A program made the position numbers and the translations under genes. DNA of 54,492 nucleotides. Origin: an uncultured Clostridia bacterium. GTDB taxonomy: Bacteria; Bacillota; Clostridia; TANB77; CAG-508. Numbering within the stretch: the first letter of the stretch is position 1; each line of letters begins with the position of its first letter. Below the pieces are notes generated by a model. That model saw only the letters and a program-made list of their open reading frames with translations, ran no database searches and had not been told where the DNA came from. This document shows, piece after piece, positions 24,877-35,050 of the stretch. The stretch covers positions 1 through 54,492 of the forward strand of contig CAOKHH010000008.1 in assembly GCA_948468225.1 (NCBI GenBank). The letters are read 5' to 3'.

Positions 24877-26524
24877 TTATTCTATTATATCTACAATTTG
24901 TTGTTCTAATTGTTTTATTTTATTGCTTAATTTAGCTATTTCTTCATCTTGCGCATTTTCTGTTAGTTTTTCTTCTTTTATAATAGACTCCATATCTTCT
25001 ATTTCTTCTTTTAAAGTTTCTAATCTTTCAATTATCTCTAATCTTACATATTTATATTTGTCTTTTACATCTATTTTTGATACTAAATCAATTGTTTCAT
25101 CTAAATTATAAGTCTCACCTAAACTTGGAATTGTTACTGGAATATTCGTTTTTTCCAATATTTTATCTCTTAAAGCAATTTGGCCATCTGGTTCTCCATG
25201 TACTAAAAAGATATGTTTTGGCTTTTGAATAAATGAATATATAAAATTCATTAGCCATTCTTGGTCTGCATGTCCTGAATAGCCTTCAATATATTCAATT
25301 CTTGCATTTACAGCAATTTCTTCTCCAAATATTTTTACCTTTTTTGCTCCCTCAACTATGCTTCTTCCTAATGTTCCTGGTGCTTGATAACCAACAAATA
25401 ATATTGTACTATTTGGGTTCCACAAATTGTGTTTCAAGTGATGTTTTATTCTCCCTACTTCACACATTCCACTTGCAGAAATTATTATAGATGATTCATC
25501 ACTTTCATTTAACGCTTTTGATTCTTCTGCAGTTCTGGTAAACTTTAATCCTGGGAATTCCAAAGGATTATTTCCGCTTTCAATCCTTTTTCTTACTTCA
25601 GTTTCGAATAAATCCATATTCTCTCTAAAAACTTCTGTTGCAGATATTGCAAGTGGGCTATCAACATATACTGGTGCTTTCATCAATTTATTGTATTGTC
25701 TATAAAATTCTTCTGTTTGCCCTTCTGTATCCTTCAATTTATCTAATTCAAATAATATTTCTTGTGTTCTTCCAACTGCAAAAGATGGTATTACAACTGT
25801 TCCACCCTTGTCCAATGTTTCTGAAACAATCTGCAAGAATAGTGATGCTTTATCATCATTTCTTAAATGTAACCTTCCCCCATAAGTTGATTCCATTACT
25901 AAAAAATCTGTATCATCTATCATTGTTGGAGAATCCAAAAGTGGTATATCATTATTTCCAATATCACCTGTAAAAACAGTTTTCTTTTGTTTACCATTTT
26001 CTGTTATCCAAACCTCTATTATTGCAGAACCTAACATATGCCCTGCATCATTAAATCTTACTTTTATATTTTCATCTATATCAATTATCTCATCATATTT
26101 TATAGGTACAAATAATTCCATACATTTTTCTGCATCTTCGGCTGTATATAATGGCTCTAATTCCTCTTTTCCTTCTCTTAACCTTTTTCTGTTTTTCCAC
26201 TCAATTTCAACTTCTTGTATATGTCCACTATCTGGAAGCATTATAGAACATAGATCGCAAGTTGCCTTTGTTGCAATTACTCTTTTTCTATAACCTTCTT
26301 TATATAATTTAGGTATTCTTCCAGAATGGTCAATATGTGCATGCGTAAGTAGCATAAAATCTATGTCTTCTATATTAAAAGCAAATTCAGCTTCATTTTG
26401 CATTTCTTCCTTTGCTTGTCCCTGATACATTCCGACAATCAACTAAAAATTTTTTTCCTGCTCCTTCTACTAAAAAGTTAGATCCTGTTACAGTTTTAGC
26501 AGCACCTAAAAACGTTATATTCAT
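24877..26524 (-). CDS. Beta-CASP metallo-beta-lactamase ribonuclease, +1 shift at CGG
   Basis: RNA-processing nuclease of the MBL/beta-CASP group (COG1236, CPSF73/Ysh1-like). From ATG at 26524 (GGAGGTACAT site) frame 0 gives MNITFLGAAKTVTGSNFLVE, then KKFLVDC and CGG at codon 31. Skipping its C gives GGA ATG TAT CAG, restoring VDCGMYQGQA, the strand-loop next to the active site. The rest is intact: metal motif LLTHAHIDHSGRIPKL, MESTYGGRLH, SFAVGRTQE, ISASGMCEVGR, GYQAPGTLGR and VHGEPDG. A C-terminal coiled coil of about 70 residues (ERLETLKEEIEDMESIIKEE) is an addition. Without the shift translation stops near codon 45. Shifted length is about 548 residues. Confidence 0.88.
26432..26434 (-). 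other. Candidate +1 recoding site, MBL ribonuclease codon 31 (CGG)
   Basis: GAT TGT CGG AAT in frame 0; dropping C gives GAT TGT GGA ATG = DCGM. Confidence 0.73.
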
Positions 26525-26589
26525 ATGTACCTCCTTCAAATCTCGAAGAGATTTGTACTCTTCACCATTCATTATTAACTATTCATTAT

Positions 26590-26614
26590 CGGACGACCAA
26601 TGGTCGCCCTTACA
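26590..26614. repeat. Palindromic repeat (GGACGACCAATGGTC subfamily)
   Basis: CGGACGACCAATGGTCGCCC then TTACA. Inverted relative to the 19497 and 37978 copies. Confidence 0.8.
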
Positions 26615-26619
26615 TTTAC

Positions 26620-26645
26620 GGGTCGTCGAGGACGCCGACCCCTAC
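26620..26645. repeat. Palindromic repeat (GGTCGTCGGGGAC subfamily)
   Basis: GGGTCGTCGAGGACGCCGAC then CCCTACG, ending one base before the TGA of the following gene. Confidence 0.82.
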
Positions 26646-26646
26646 G

Positions 26647-28167
26647 TCATTTCACAAATAATCTGAATTTTTTATTCATTCTTGCAATCAATCCCTCTAT
26701 TGTGTTGTATTCTATAATTTTTTCTATATTTTCCTCATCAAATATTTGTAATGTTATTTGATAATTTTCTGCTTTAAATAGCAATTCTATATTTTCTAGT
26801 TCTATAATATTCGTATCTAAAATTTTTCTTACAACATCATTATTTACTTTTTCATTTATACTAATTGGATTTATTATATTCATTTTATATGCCATATTAT
26901 ATATCATCTCTTCTACTTTATATATTAGTTTACGCAATTCTTTTACGTCTTTTATTTGAACATCTTTATATGGCAAATATTTATAATATCTAAGTTGATA
27001 TATTATACTCATTACATCTTTTCGAGTTTGAGCTTGTTTTATCTTTTCTTGCATTCCTTTTATGAATTTTTCTTGCAACAATAAAATATTTTCATATAAG
27101 TCTTCTTTATCATCTAATACTTCTAAAATTTCTAATATTTCTATTATTTGATTTCTTTCTTTTGTATATGTTTGCGGTAACAATTTTTCACTTAATTTTT
27201 GTATATCACATACTATTTGCTTTTTTTCTTCTTGTATTCTATCTTCAAAATTGCTTATGCTAAGTATTTTTTTCTCTTCTGGTAAGGTCTTATTTGCTTT
27301 TATAAATTCTTTTTTTAATATATTTATATCTATTAAACAACTATCTATCATTTTTAGTCTTTTTTCTAAATTATTTTTTTTAGATATAATCTTTTTAAAA
27401 TAGTTCGTTTTATCTTCTAATTCTCTTAATTTATTTTCATTTTCTTTTCTTTCTGTTTCAAATTTTTCCTTTTGATTTTTATGTTTATTTAAATACAATC
27501 TTACTGCTATTTTACACAATAATATGAAAAAGACTTGAGCATCTTCCTTTTTGCATGTTTTACTTAGAATTTCTTTTAATTGTTCTTCATCTTCGAAATC
27601 TCCAGAATAAAGCATTTGTATGTTTTGAAAGACTAAATTATGTTCTATGCTTTCTATTTGATTTTTTTCTATATTCCATGCCCATCCATCAAAATCTCTT
27701 ATTACTTCTTTTTTGCTTATATTTTTACCAGTATTTAGTAATTCTTCTAATACACATTTTAGTATACTATTTTTAAATTTATATTCCTTATCTGTCAATT
27801 TAAAAATTGCATATAATAATGCTTGTTCATTATATATTGATATAATTTCTTTCTTTTCTTTATTTACAATACATTTTTCTGGATTCTTTAAAAGTTTTTC
27901 ATACTTTTCATCTAATGGTTTCACAAGCTCTAGTCTTTGGCAATTATTTTTTAAAGTTTCGATTATTTCTTCTACAAAATCATTTTGAGTTTTATTTAAG
28001 TTTTTTACTAACGAAAAATCACTATATGCCGCTTCAATTTTATATAACATAGAAAGAAGGAAGTTTTTTGTATCACTTGAGAACTCTTTTGTTTCTAGTA
28101 TTTCTTCTAAATAGTTGTTGTAATCTTTTATATTAAGTTTTTCAAATATATCTTCCTTCTTTGTCAT
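26647..28167 (-). CDS. Unknown 506-aa coiled-coil protein next to ftsK
   Basis: I do not recognise a family. The 506-residue protein is AT-rich, Lys/Glu/Ile-rich and mostly helical. Residues about 225-330 are predicted coiled coil (KFETERKENENKLRELEDK, then KKNNLEKRLKMI). No signal peptide; one hydrophobic stretch (AQVFFILLCKIAVRLYL) may be a buried helix rather than a membrane segment. An AAAGGAAT site precedes the ATG. It lies between the beta-CASP ribonuclease and ftsK, all in one direction, so it may function in chromosome or envelope processes, but this is only position. No CGG codons. Likely a lineage-specific cytoplasmic or structural protein. Confidence 0.75.
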   Translation of the reverse strand: MTKKEDIFEKLNIKDYNNYLEEILETKEFSSDTKNFLLSMLYKIEAAYSDFSLVKNLNKTQNDFVEEIIETLKNNCQRLELVKPLDEKYEKLLKNPEKCIVNKEKKEIISIYNEQALLYAIFKLTDKEYKFKNSILKCVLEELLNTGKNISKKEVIRDFDGWAWNIEKNQIESIEHNLVFQNIQMLYSGDFEDEEQLKEILSKTCKKEDAQVFFILLCKIAVRLYLNKHKNQKEKFETERKENENKLRELEDKTNYFKKIISKKNNLEKRLKMIDSCLIDINILKKEFIKANKTLPEEKKILSISNFEDRIQEEKKQIVCDIQKLSEKLLPQTYTKERNQIIEILEILEVLDDKEDLYENILLLQEKFIKGMQEKIKQAQTRKDVMSIIYQLRYYKYLPYKDVQIKDVKELRKLIYKVEEMIYNMAYKMNIINPISINEKVNNDVVRKILDTNIIELENIELLFKAENYQITLQIFDEENIEKIIEYNTIEGLIARMNKKFRLFVK

Positions 28168-28202
28168 TTGCTATTCCTTTCTTTGGTATATAAATTTATC
28201 AA

Positions 28203-28255
28203 GGGCACAGCGGTGTAATAACCCAAGTGGTATTCCCACAAGCGGTGCCCCTACA
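28203..28255. repeat. Long palindromic repeat, GGGCACAG subfamily
   Basis: GGGCACAGCGGTG at one end and CGGTGCCCCTACA at the other with AAGTGGTATTCCCACAAG between. Same design as 37910. It abuts the ftsK stop. Confidence 0.8.
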
Positions 28256-28256
28256 T

Positions 28257-30686
28257 TTATTCATTTGCATTGTCTGTCTGTTCAGTTGGTTGAGCTGTTG
28301 GTTGGGGTTCAACTGGTTTTGCCATTTTTAATTCTGCCAAAATTTCTTTACTCCATAAAACTTCTCTTGGCTTACTTCCTTGATAACCTGATATTACTCC
28401 TCTTTGTTCCATTTGATCCATTATTCTTCCAGCTCTTGCATAGCCAACCTTAAATCTTCTTTGTATAAAAGATGTTGAAGCTTGTCTTGTTTCTACTACT
28501 AAATCAATAGCTTCAGTTAAAAATGGATCTGTATCATCATCTTCATCAGCCTCATCTATTTCTTTATCTGTACTATTATTTTTCTCAATTTTTTCTAAAA
28601 TATCATCACTATATGTAACTTCTCCATTAGATTTCAAAAATTCTACAATGCTTTCTACTTCTTTGTCTGATATGAAAGCTCCTTGTATTCTTGTAGGCTT
28701 TGATGCCCCTGATGGATAAAATAACATATCTCCTTTTCCTAATAGTTTTTCTGCTCCAACAGAATCTAATATTGTTCTTGAATCCACTTGTGAAGAAACC
28801 GCAAATGCTATTCTTGATGGAATATTTGCTTTTATTATACCTGTTATTACATCAACAGATGGTCTTTGAGTTGCAATTACCAAGTGCATTCCTGCTGCTC
28901 TCGCCATTTGAGCTAATCTACAAATCGCATCTTCTACATCTTTTGCTGCAACCATCATTAAATCCGCTAACTCATCTATTATTATTACTATTTGTGGTAA
29001 TTTTTCTCCGCCACCCTCTTTTTCTAATGCTTCATTATAGCCTTTTATGTCTCTAACATTTTTATCTGCAAATAATTTGTATCTATTAACCATTTCTTGA
29101 ACTGCCCAAGCAAGTGCTCCCGCAGCCTTTTTAGGGTCTGTTACAACTGGTATCAAAAGGTGTGGTATTCCATTATATACAGACAATTCAACTACCTTAG
29201 GATCAACCATAACAAGTTTTACTTCACTTGGTTTTGCTTTATATATAATACTTGTTATCAATGTGTTTATACACACACTCTTACCAGATCCAGTAGAACC
29301 AGCTATTAGCACGTGTGGCATTTTTGCAATATCTGTAACAATTTCATCTCCGCTTACATCTTTACCTAGTGCAAATGCTAGTTTTGATTTTTCATCTTTA
29401 AATTTATCTGTATCAATTATCTCTCTTAAATGTACAACTTGTTTTTCTTTATTTGGAACTTCTATTCCTACCGCTTGTTTTCCTGGTATTGGAGCTTCGA
29501 TTCTTATACTTTCCGCTGCTAAATTTAGAGCAATATCATCTGCTAAATTTGCAATTTTACTAACTCTAACACCTTCTGCAGGTTTTAGTTCATATCTAGT
29601 TATTGCAGGGCCAACTGAAACTTTTTCTACCTTTGCTGATACCCCAAAACTATACAATGTTCTATTTAATCTATTAGCAGTTTCAGCCAAAGATTTTTTC
29701 TCTGTACTGCCTTTACTTTCTCCTGCCTTCATTAAATCTAATGGTGGAAATTCATAATTTTCGTCTTCTACTGTTAATGTATGTTCTAGTACTAATACTT
29801 GTTTTGTTTTATCTTCTTTTGTCTCTTCTTCTTGCTTAAAGAAATTCTCTTCTACATTTTTTGTTTCTTCTACTGGCACTTCTATTTCTTCGCTCGGACC
29901 TATATCTGGCACAATTGAGCGTTTTTTAGATTTAACATTTTCTACTCCAAGTGTATTTAAATCATCTGGTCCATGTTCATATTTTTTTATTTTACTATTT
30001 GTATCATTTATATCTATTGTTATTTGATCATCTAATATATCCTCTGATATAGTTTTTGGAAATTGTTTTCTTTTTTCTCTTAATTCTTCTCTTTCTTGTC
30101 TAATTTTTTCTCTATTTTGTCTATTCATTTCTCTATTATCTTTGGTTTTTTCAACAGCATCTGCTAACATTTCTGATGGTTTTAATCCTAACACAAAAAT
30201 GGCCAATGTTAATCCTATTCCTATAATTAGTATAATTGTACAAGGTATTCCTATTAGTTTTACTAAAGGTGTAGCAATCATTGTTCCATAAGCTCCCCCA
30301 CCTTTGTTTTGTGTTCCTAGCTTATAACCATTTGTTACTACATCCCAATATTCACCGTTTTTAAGTGTTTCTTTTGGCATTTGAATAATTGTCATAACAA
30401 TTGCAATACATGTTAATACTACTAATATTTGCAAAAACTTTTTGTTTATATATTCTTTATCTTCACATACAAGATAAATAGCCATTAGAAATAACGCCAT
30501 AGGCACTAAATATTTAATCCAACCTATAACTCCGCCTAAAAAGCTATTTAAAGTATGCCCAATATCTCCTTGGTTTCCATATATTAGTATTGCTGAAATT
30601 ATACTTGAAATTATAAGAACAATAACTTCTAAATCTATATTTGCTACTTTATTTTTACTTTTCTTTTTGCTTCTTCTTTTTGCCAT
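28257..30686 (-). CDS. ftsK: DNA translocase FtsK/SpoIIIE
   Basis: Septal DNA pump that moves chromosome into the daughter cell or forespore. The start at [20 protein letters not shown] was chosen because AAAGGA lies nine bases upstream. About 809 residues: four N-terminal membrane helices (residues about 20-180), an acidic/charged linker (180-330), the alpha/beta motor domains with Walker [16 protein letters not shown] and Walker [13 protein letters not shown], and the C-terminal gamma winged-helix ([20 protein letters not shown]). A Pro/Gln-rich tail ends it. Length is normal for Clostridia. In a spore former the SpoIIIE role is likely. Confidence 0.96.
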   Translation of the reverse strand: MAKRRSKKKSKNKVANIDLEVIVLIISSIISAILIYGNQGDIGHTLNSFLGGVIGWIKYLVPMALFLMAIYLVCEDKEYINKKFLQILVVLTCIAIVMTIIQMPKETLKNGEYWDVVTNGYKLGTQNKGGGAYGTMIATPLVKLIGIPCTIILIIGIGLTLAIFVLGLKPSEMLADAVEKTKDNREMNRQNREKIRQEREELREKRKQFPKTISEDILDDQITIDINDTNSKIKKYEHGPDDLNTLGVENVKSKKRSIVPDIGPSEEIEVPVEETKNVEENFFKQEEETKEDKTKQVLVLEHTLTVEDENYEFPPLDLMKAGESKGSTEKKSLAETANRLNRTLYSFGVSAKVEKVSVGPAITRYELKPAEGVRVSKIANLADDIALNLAAESIRIEAPIPGKQAVGIEVPNKEKQVVHLREIIDTDKFKDEKSKLAFALGKDVSGDEIVTDIAKMPHVLIAGSTGSGKSVCINTLITSIIYKAKPSEVKLVMVDPKVVELSVYNGIPHLLIPVVTDPKKAAGALAWAVQEMVNRYKLFADKNVRDIKGYNEALEKEGGGEKLPQIVIIIDELADLMMVAAKDVEDAICRLAQMARAAGMHLVIATQRPSVDVITGIIKANIPSRIAFAVSSQVDSRTILDSVGAEKLLGKGDMLFYPSGASKPTRIQGAFISDKEVESIVEFLKSNGEVTYSDDILEKIEKNNSTDKEIDEADEDDDTDPFLTEAIDLVVETRQASTSFIQRRFKVGYARAGRIMDQMEQRGVISGYQGSKPREVLWSKEILAELKMAKPVEPQPTAQPTEQTDNANE

Positions 30687-30707
30687 ATTTTTCATTCCTT
30701 TCGTTTT

Positions 30708-30732
30708 CGGACGAGAAATGCTCGCCCCTACA
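30708..30732. repeat. Palindromic repeat ending CGCCCCTACA
   Basis: CGGACGAGAAATGCTCGCCC then CTACA and the GTATTTGCAATATA flank, just upstream of ftsK. Confidence 0.75.
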
Positions 30733-30759
30733 GTATTTGCAATATATTTATTATAAATC

Positions 30760-30813
30760 AAAAAATCAGGAATTTGGAAATCATATTTTGTCCTGTGACT
30801 TCCAAATTCCTGA
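30760..30813 (-). terminator. Terminator upstream of ftsK, after 30826 gene
   Basis: TCAGGAATTTGGAA and TTCCAAATTCCTGA form a perfect 14-bp stem around a 20-base loop, followed by TTTTTTG on the minus strand. Confidence 0.85.
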
Positions 30814-30825
30814 CTTCCAGAAAAA

Positions 30826-31317
30826 TTATTTTAACTCACTTCTATCTTTTTTTATTTGCTTTAAAGTTTCATCTAAAATCACTTGTACTTCTGTAACTGT
30901 ATCTGCTAGCACATCTTCTATGCCCTTTACTCTTCCTTCAAGTGTTTCTAATATATCATCTGCATAATCTTTTGTTCCTCTATTGATTTCTCTTGCCATT
31001 TCATTTGCAGTTTCTATAATTTGAGCTTTTTGCTCATAAGCTTTTCTTGTTATTTCATGTTCATCTATCATTGCTATAATTCTATTTTCTGCTTCTTTAA
31101 CTATATCATCAGCTTCTTTTTGAGCTTCTTCTAATATTCGTACTCTTTCTTCTTTTACCCATTTGGCTTGTTTTAATTCATCAGGAAGTTTTAACCTTAT
31201 TTCTTTTATCAATTCTAATATTTCTTCTTTGTCTACAATTCCCTTACTAGAAAACGGTACCGAACGACTCCTTTCTAGTATATCCTCTAAAGTTTCTAAT
31301 AATGTGAATATTTCCAT
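30826..31317 (-). CDS. Coiled-coil ATPase-like/DivIVA-type protein
   Basis: A 163-residue highly charged helical protein ([20 protein letters not shown], then [20 protein letters not shown]), of the kind often labelled ATPase or DivIVA-like next to rsmD in Clostridia. No nucleotide-binding motif is visible, so the ATPase label is doubtful; a peripheral, curvature- or cell-cycle-associated coiled coil is more likely. It starts five bases after rsmD ends, so it is co-translated with it. The ribosome site lies in the rsmD tail. One TCG GTA pair after CGT is in normal frame. Function unknown. Confidence 0.75.
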   Translation of the reverse strand: MEIFTLLETLEDILERSRSVPFSSKGIVDKEEILELIKEIRLKLPDELKQAKWVKEERVRILEEAQKEADDIVKEAENRIIAMIDEHEITRKAYEQKAQIIETANEMAREINRGTKDYADDILETLEGRVKGIEDVLADTVTEVQVILDETLKQIKKDRSELK

Positions 31318-31321
31318 TGTT

Positions 31322-31882
31322 TTACCCCTTTCGACTTAAAAACATAAGTTTTACTCTTCCATATTTTTTTATCTTATCTATATTTATATCTATTTCTTTA
31401 ATTTCTTCTATATTTCTTTCTTCTTCATCTGTTTCTATTATAACAATTCCATTTTGGGCTAATAACTCTAATTCTAATATTCTTTTTAATGCATCTGTTG
31501 CAAAATTCGTTTTGTATGGTGGATCTAAAAATATTAAATTGAATTTCATATTTTTATTTTTTAATATTTCTAAACACTTAATATAATCATTGTTTATTAC
31601 AATTGAGCTTTCTTGTAATCTTGTTTTTTCTATATTTTTAGAAATTATTTCTATGGCTTCTCTGCTTTTGTCACAAAGCACTGCTATTTTTGCCCCTCTG
31701 CTTAAACATTCTATTCCTAATGCTCCGCTTCCAGAAAACAAATCTAAAACTGACGAATCCAAAATTTCATTTTGAATTATACTAAATAAAGGTTCCTTAA
31801 CTCTGTCTAATGTGGGTCTTGTATTTTCTCCTAATAGAGTTACTAATTTTGTACCTCTTGCGCTTCCACTAATAATTCTCAT
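31322..31882 (-). CDS. rsmD: 16S rRNA (guanine966-N2)-methyltransferase
   Basis: Methylates G966 of 16S rRNA during 30S assembly. The 186-residue protein starts MRIISGSARGTKLVTLLGEN with the family N-terminus, has the SAM motif VLDLFSGSGALGIECLSRGA near 45-65 and the catalytic NPPY-type LIFLDPPYKTNFA near 122. The start at 31882 is set by GAGGCTATAT before ATG; an upstream ATG would add 20 hydrophobic residues without a site. First gene of a two-gene unit with the charged coiled-coil protein. The rsmD promoter lies about 110 bases upstream. Confidence 0.95.
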   Translation of the reverse strand: MRIISGSARGTKLVTLLGENTRPTLDRVKEPLFSIIQNEILDSSVLDLFSGSGALGIECLSRGAKIAVLCDKSREAIEIISKNIEKTRLQESSIVINNDYIKCLEILKNKNMKFNLIFLDPPYKTNFATDALKRILELELLAQNGIVIIETDEEERNIEEIKEIDINIDKIKKYGRVKLMFLSRKG

Positions 31883-31989
31883 ATATAGCCTCTTCGTTAT
31901 ATATTTTATTCTATAAATTATATATGTCAATATTATTAACACAATTGTAATAAATATATAATATTGTTGTAATATAAAGCAATATTATG

Positions 31990-32018
31990 ATTATATACTA
32001 TATTATGTATTTTTTCAA
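31990..32018 (-). promoter_or_regulatory. Promoter of rsmD unit
   Basis: TTGAAA, 17-bp spacer, TATAAT on the minus strand, in the gap after the sulfatase gene. Confidence 0.75.
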
Positions 32019-32040
32019 CTATTTTTTAGTAAAGTTGCTC

Positions 32041-33996
32041 TTATAAATACTCCCTAATTAAATTATAATAGTTTTTTTCTAATATTAACCTCGATACTTG
32101 TGTTTTTCCTTCAACTATTATACTTATTCTCTCTATATAATCTTTATCCACATCTTCATCTGTTGGAATAAATTCACCTGTTATTGCATTGTACTTTCCT
32201 TTATCTGTAATAAAACTTCCATCAGAGAACACAACTAAAGGTTCACTATTTGATAGTATATCTCTTCCCATTAAAAGCCTAGAATCATATTCTACTCCAA
32301 ATAAATTCAATACAGTTGGTAAAACATCTAAAATACTTCCTACTTTCTCCACCTTTATTGGAGTCTTTATAGTAGAATTCCAAATTATTAACGGCATATT
32401 ACATTTCTCAAATGTATCATCTCTTTCATATGCAGATAATTCATTTATATGGCTCATTTCTAATCCGTATGGATAATGATCTCCTGTTATTACAATTACA
32501 GTATCTTCTAATTTTCCTTTTTCATCTAGACTATTTATTAGTTGTTCAACTGCTCTATCTAGTTCAATTTGAGTTGCTAAATAACCTTTTGCTTCATCTG
32601 TATATGGTAAATCTTTTACTATGTCCCAGTTTTTATCTACAATAGCATTTCCACCTCTATAATAATTTAAATGTCCACTAACTGTCATATAGTACGCCAA
32701 GAATTTATCATTATCAATATAATCGTCAGTTGTTACTTTAATCATTTCTAAATCACTATTTGGCCATTGGTTGCAATCCATTCTTTGTTCTAATCCATTT
32801 CCAACAGCAAGGAAAGAATCATACCCCATCGCAGGCATATATTTATCTCTCTCATAATAAGTTGATGAATGGTCATGATACGCATTGGTTGAATAGCCCA
32901 TTTTCTTAAATACATTTGCATATGAATATGGCATATAATTGTTTCTTATTTCAGCTATACTCCAAATTCCTTCTTTAGGTACTAGTGATGTATCTGCCAT
33001 GTACTCTCCATCTCCTGTGCTTACTGGATATAATGGAGTATAAAAATTTTCAAAATCAAACCCTTCGTTATATAATTTGTATAACGTTGGCGTAAAATCT
33101 TCTCTTATTCCTATATTAGAAAAAGATTCTGCCACTATTACAATTAGGTTCTTTCCTTCAAAAATTCCAGTATATTCATTTCTCTCACTTGGTATTTGTG
33201 TTCCTATATATTTATGTATAGTTTTAATCGTAGAGTTTCTTTCATTTTCAGCTAAAGTATCAAAATCTATTTCTAATATATTGTATTCTGTCATTTCATC
33301 TAATTCTTTTTTAGGTTGTTCTAAAATCTTGCTTATAACTTCTATTGTTTCTTTATCATTGCCTTTAAACATCAACCTCTTTATATCTAAACGCATAGAA
33401 GTACATACTCCAAATTTTCTTGCTGTCATTAGTAAAGAATTAGAATTATAATATATATTTTTATTTTGGTATATCCCTTCTCCATTCCATATATTTATAC
33501 TTAAAACGGCACTTACTTGTATCAAAATAAATATAATCAATTTTATAATTTTTTCTTTTAAAGAAGTTTTTCTAAAATCCATTTTTCTAAATTTATGTAG
33601 AACAATAAATAAAATTAAAGGTAATATAAATAATGCTATTACAAAAAAATTACTCTTTATAACTTCTATTATTGTTTCATAAAATTGGAATACTTGCTTG
33701 CCATTAAGAAATGAATATATTGATATCAATGACTGATATATTTGGTTATATACAAAATGTGCGCAAAATAGTATACAAAAAAACACAATTATTATATACG
33801 AAATAATTTTATTTACTTTTTCTTTTAAGCAACTCGTTAATATGTCAAGTAATATACCTATCGGAATTGAAAATAAAACAATAAAAATTATTGTTTGAGG
33901 AAATTGTTTAAAAGCAAATATGGAGAAAATAATTTCTTCATATATTATCATTAGTATAAAAAATATTGATTTTTTAGCTTTGTTTAATATTTGCAT
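32041..33996 (-). CDS. LtaS-like membrane phosphoglycerol transferase/sulfatase
   Basis: Membrane enzyme of the lipoteichoic-acid-synthase/sulfatase family, which transfers glycerol-phosphate to extracellular polymers. About 651 residues: five N-terminal membrane helices (residues about 5-195), then the extracellular sulfatase-fold domain from about 270. Metal and catalytic motifs: VIVAESFSN, TPLYPVSTGDGEYMAD with the likely catalytic threonine, DHSSTYYERDKYMPAMGY, and VIVITGDHYPYGLE. The start at 33996 (MQILNKAKKSIFF) follows AAAGGATGAATTT; an earlier ATG would overlap the upstream deacetylase. AT-rich host codons. Its promoter was not identified; it follows the deacetylase in the same direction and may share its transcript. 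Confidence 0.9.
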   Translation of the reverse strand: MQILNKAKKSIFFILMIIYEEIIFSIFAFKQFPQTIIFIVLFSIPIGILLDILTSCLKEKVNKIISYIIIVFFCILFCAHFVYNQIYQSLISIYSFLNGKQVFQFYETIIEVIKSNFFVIALFILPLILFIVLHKFRKMDFRKTSLKEKIIKLIIFILIQVSAVLSINIWNGEGIYQNKNIYYNSNSLLMTARKFGVCTSMRLDIKRLMFKGNDKETIEVISKILEQPKKELDEMTEYNILEIDFDTLAENERNSTIKTIHKYIGTQIPSERNEYTGIFEGKNLIVIVAESFSNIGIREDFTPTLYKLYNEGFDFENFYTPLYPVSTGDGEYMADTSLVPKEGIWSIAEIRNNYMPYSYANVFKKMGYSTNAYHDHSSTYYERDKYMPAMGYDSFLAVGNGLEQRMDCNQWPNSDLEMIKVTTDDYIDNDKFLAYYMTVSGHLNYYRGGNAIVDKNWDIVKDLPYTDEAKGYLATQIELDRAVEQLINSLDEKGKLEDTVIVITGDHYPYGLEMSHINELSAYERDDTFEKCNMPLIIWNSTIKTPIKVEKVGSILDVLPTVLNLFGVEYDSRLLMGRDILSNSEPLVVFSDGSFITDKGKYNAITGEFIPTDEDVDKDYIERISIIVEGKTQVSRLILEKNYYNLIREYL

Positions 33997-34018
33997 AAAT
34001 TCATCCTTTCGTATATAA

Positions 34019-34951
34019 CTATTTTTCTTCATATTCAATCACATCATAAAAGTTGCAAAATGTGTATCCGTTCTCCTTGTAATAATCAATTACCTCTTGT
34101 AATGTTTCATAAGTTAATATTTTATCTCCCGCATCATGCATTAGCACTACCAAGCTATTCTTGTTTTCAGAATATTCTTTAATATATTGTACTAATTGCT
34201 CTTTAGTTCTGTTTCCAGATGCATCTTCGTTTAAGCAATTCCAATCAACATAAAAAACTTGATTTTCAGCTAATAACTTTTTATATTCTTTTTTGACTTT
34301 ATTATATTTTCCACCAACAGATCCACCTGGAAATCTAAACAAATGTGATGAATATTCTGGTACTTCTATAGCACTTCTTATAGCTTCTTCAGTTCTATTG
34401 TACTCATCTAATAGGGTATTCTTGCTTGCATATATGCTTGAATATACATGAGAATAACCATGGTTTGCTATATAATGTCCTTCTTCATACTCTCTTTTTA
34501 CGAGTTCAGGATTTTGAACTACTCTACTTCCCAATGTAAAAAAAGTTGCTTTTACATCATTTGCTTTTAATACATCTAATATTAGTGGTGTTATATTGCT
34601 AGATGGTCCATCATCAAAAGTTAAGAAAACTCTTTTGTTTTCAGGTGTAGAGGAATATACATTATTCATTTTTTCTATTCCAGCTTCTGTATAAATAGGA
34701 ATTCTCTTTGGAATTGATTTGATTTCTTCATTTGACAAATTATCATTTTTGCTTTCAGGGGTTGTTTCACTATTGCTTCCATTTTCAATATTTTCTTGTG
34801 TTTTTGCGTTACTCTTAGCATATTCTATTCCTAGATATGTGCTAAACGATACTACACTTATTACAACTATTAAAAAAATTATAAATAAAATTTTATTTCT
34901 TTTATTTTTTGGCCTTTTATTCATAGTAAAGTCATAATATAAATCATCCAT
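34019..34951 (-). CDS. Membrane-anchored polysaccharide deacetylase
   Basis: NodB-type deacetylase acting on peptidoglycan or another surface polymer. The 310-residue protein has a cytoplasmic Lys/Arg head, one membrane helix (ILFIIFLIVVISVVSFSTYL, about residues 20-40), a linker, then the catalytic domain: FLTFDDGPSSNITPLI near 110-125 (metal-binding aspartates), NHGYSHVYSSIYA near 165 (metal histidines), FRFPGGSVGGKY near 205 and VVLMHDAGDKI near 275. All catalytic residues appear intact. It precedes the LtaS-like gene by 22 bases, so both may modify the envelope together. Confidence 0.92.
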   Translation of the reverse strand: MDDLYYDFTMNKRPKNKRNKILFIIFLIVVISVVSFSTYLGIEYAKSNAKTQENIENGSNSETTPESKNDNLSNEEIKSIPKRIPIYTEAGIEKMNNVYSSTPENKRVFLTFDDGPSSNITPLILDVLKANDVKATFFTLGSRVVQNPELVKREYEEGHYIANHGYSHVYSSIYASKNTLLDEYNRTEEAIRSAIEVPEYSSHLFRFPGGSVGGKYNKVKKEYKKLLAENQVFYVDWNCLNEDASGNRTKEQLVQYIKEYSENKNSLVVLMHDAGDKILTYETLQEVIDYYKENGYTFCNFYDVIEYEEK

Positions 34952-35050
34952 TTATTTGTCACCCCTATTTACAATATTAGACAAAATCAGTATTATTATA
35001 CTACATTATTTATTATTTTAAAACAATATTTTATGTTTTTTCGTCAAAAA

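Noticed and set aside
5297..26434. Six frameshifts as sequencing or assembly errors
   Set aside because: Typical errors are homopolymer length changes; here the extra base is always C directly before GG, always making an in-frame CGG, and none is in a run. Raw reads are still needed to exclude it fully.
5297..26434. CGG reassigned to tryptophan, glutamine or stop
   Set aside because: Any three-base reading of CGG leaves the downstream conserved protein out of frame. Only a one-base shift restores it. Higher-GC genes read CGG as arginine in families where arginine is conserved.
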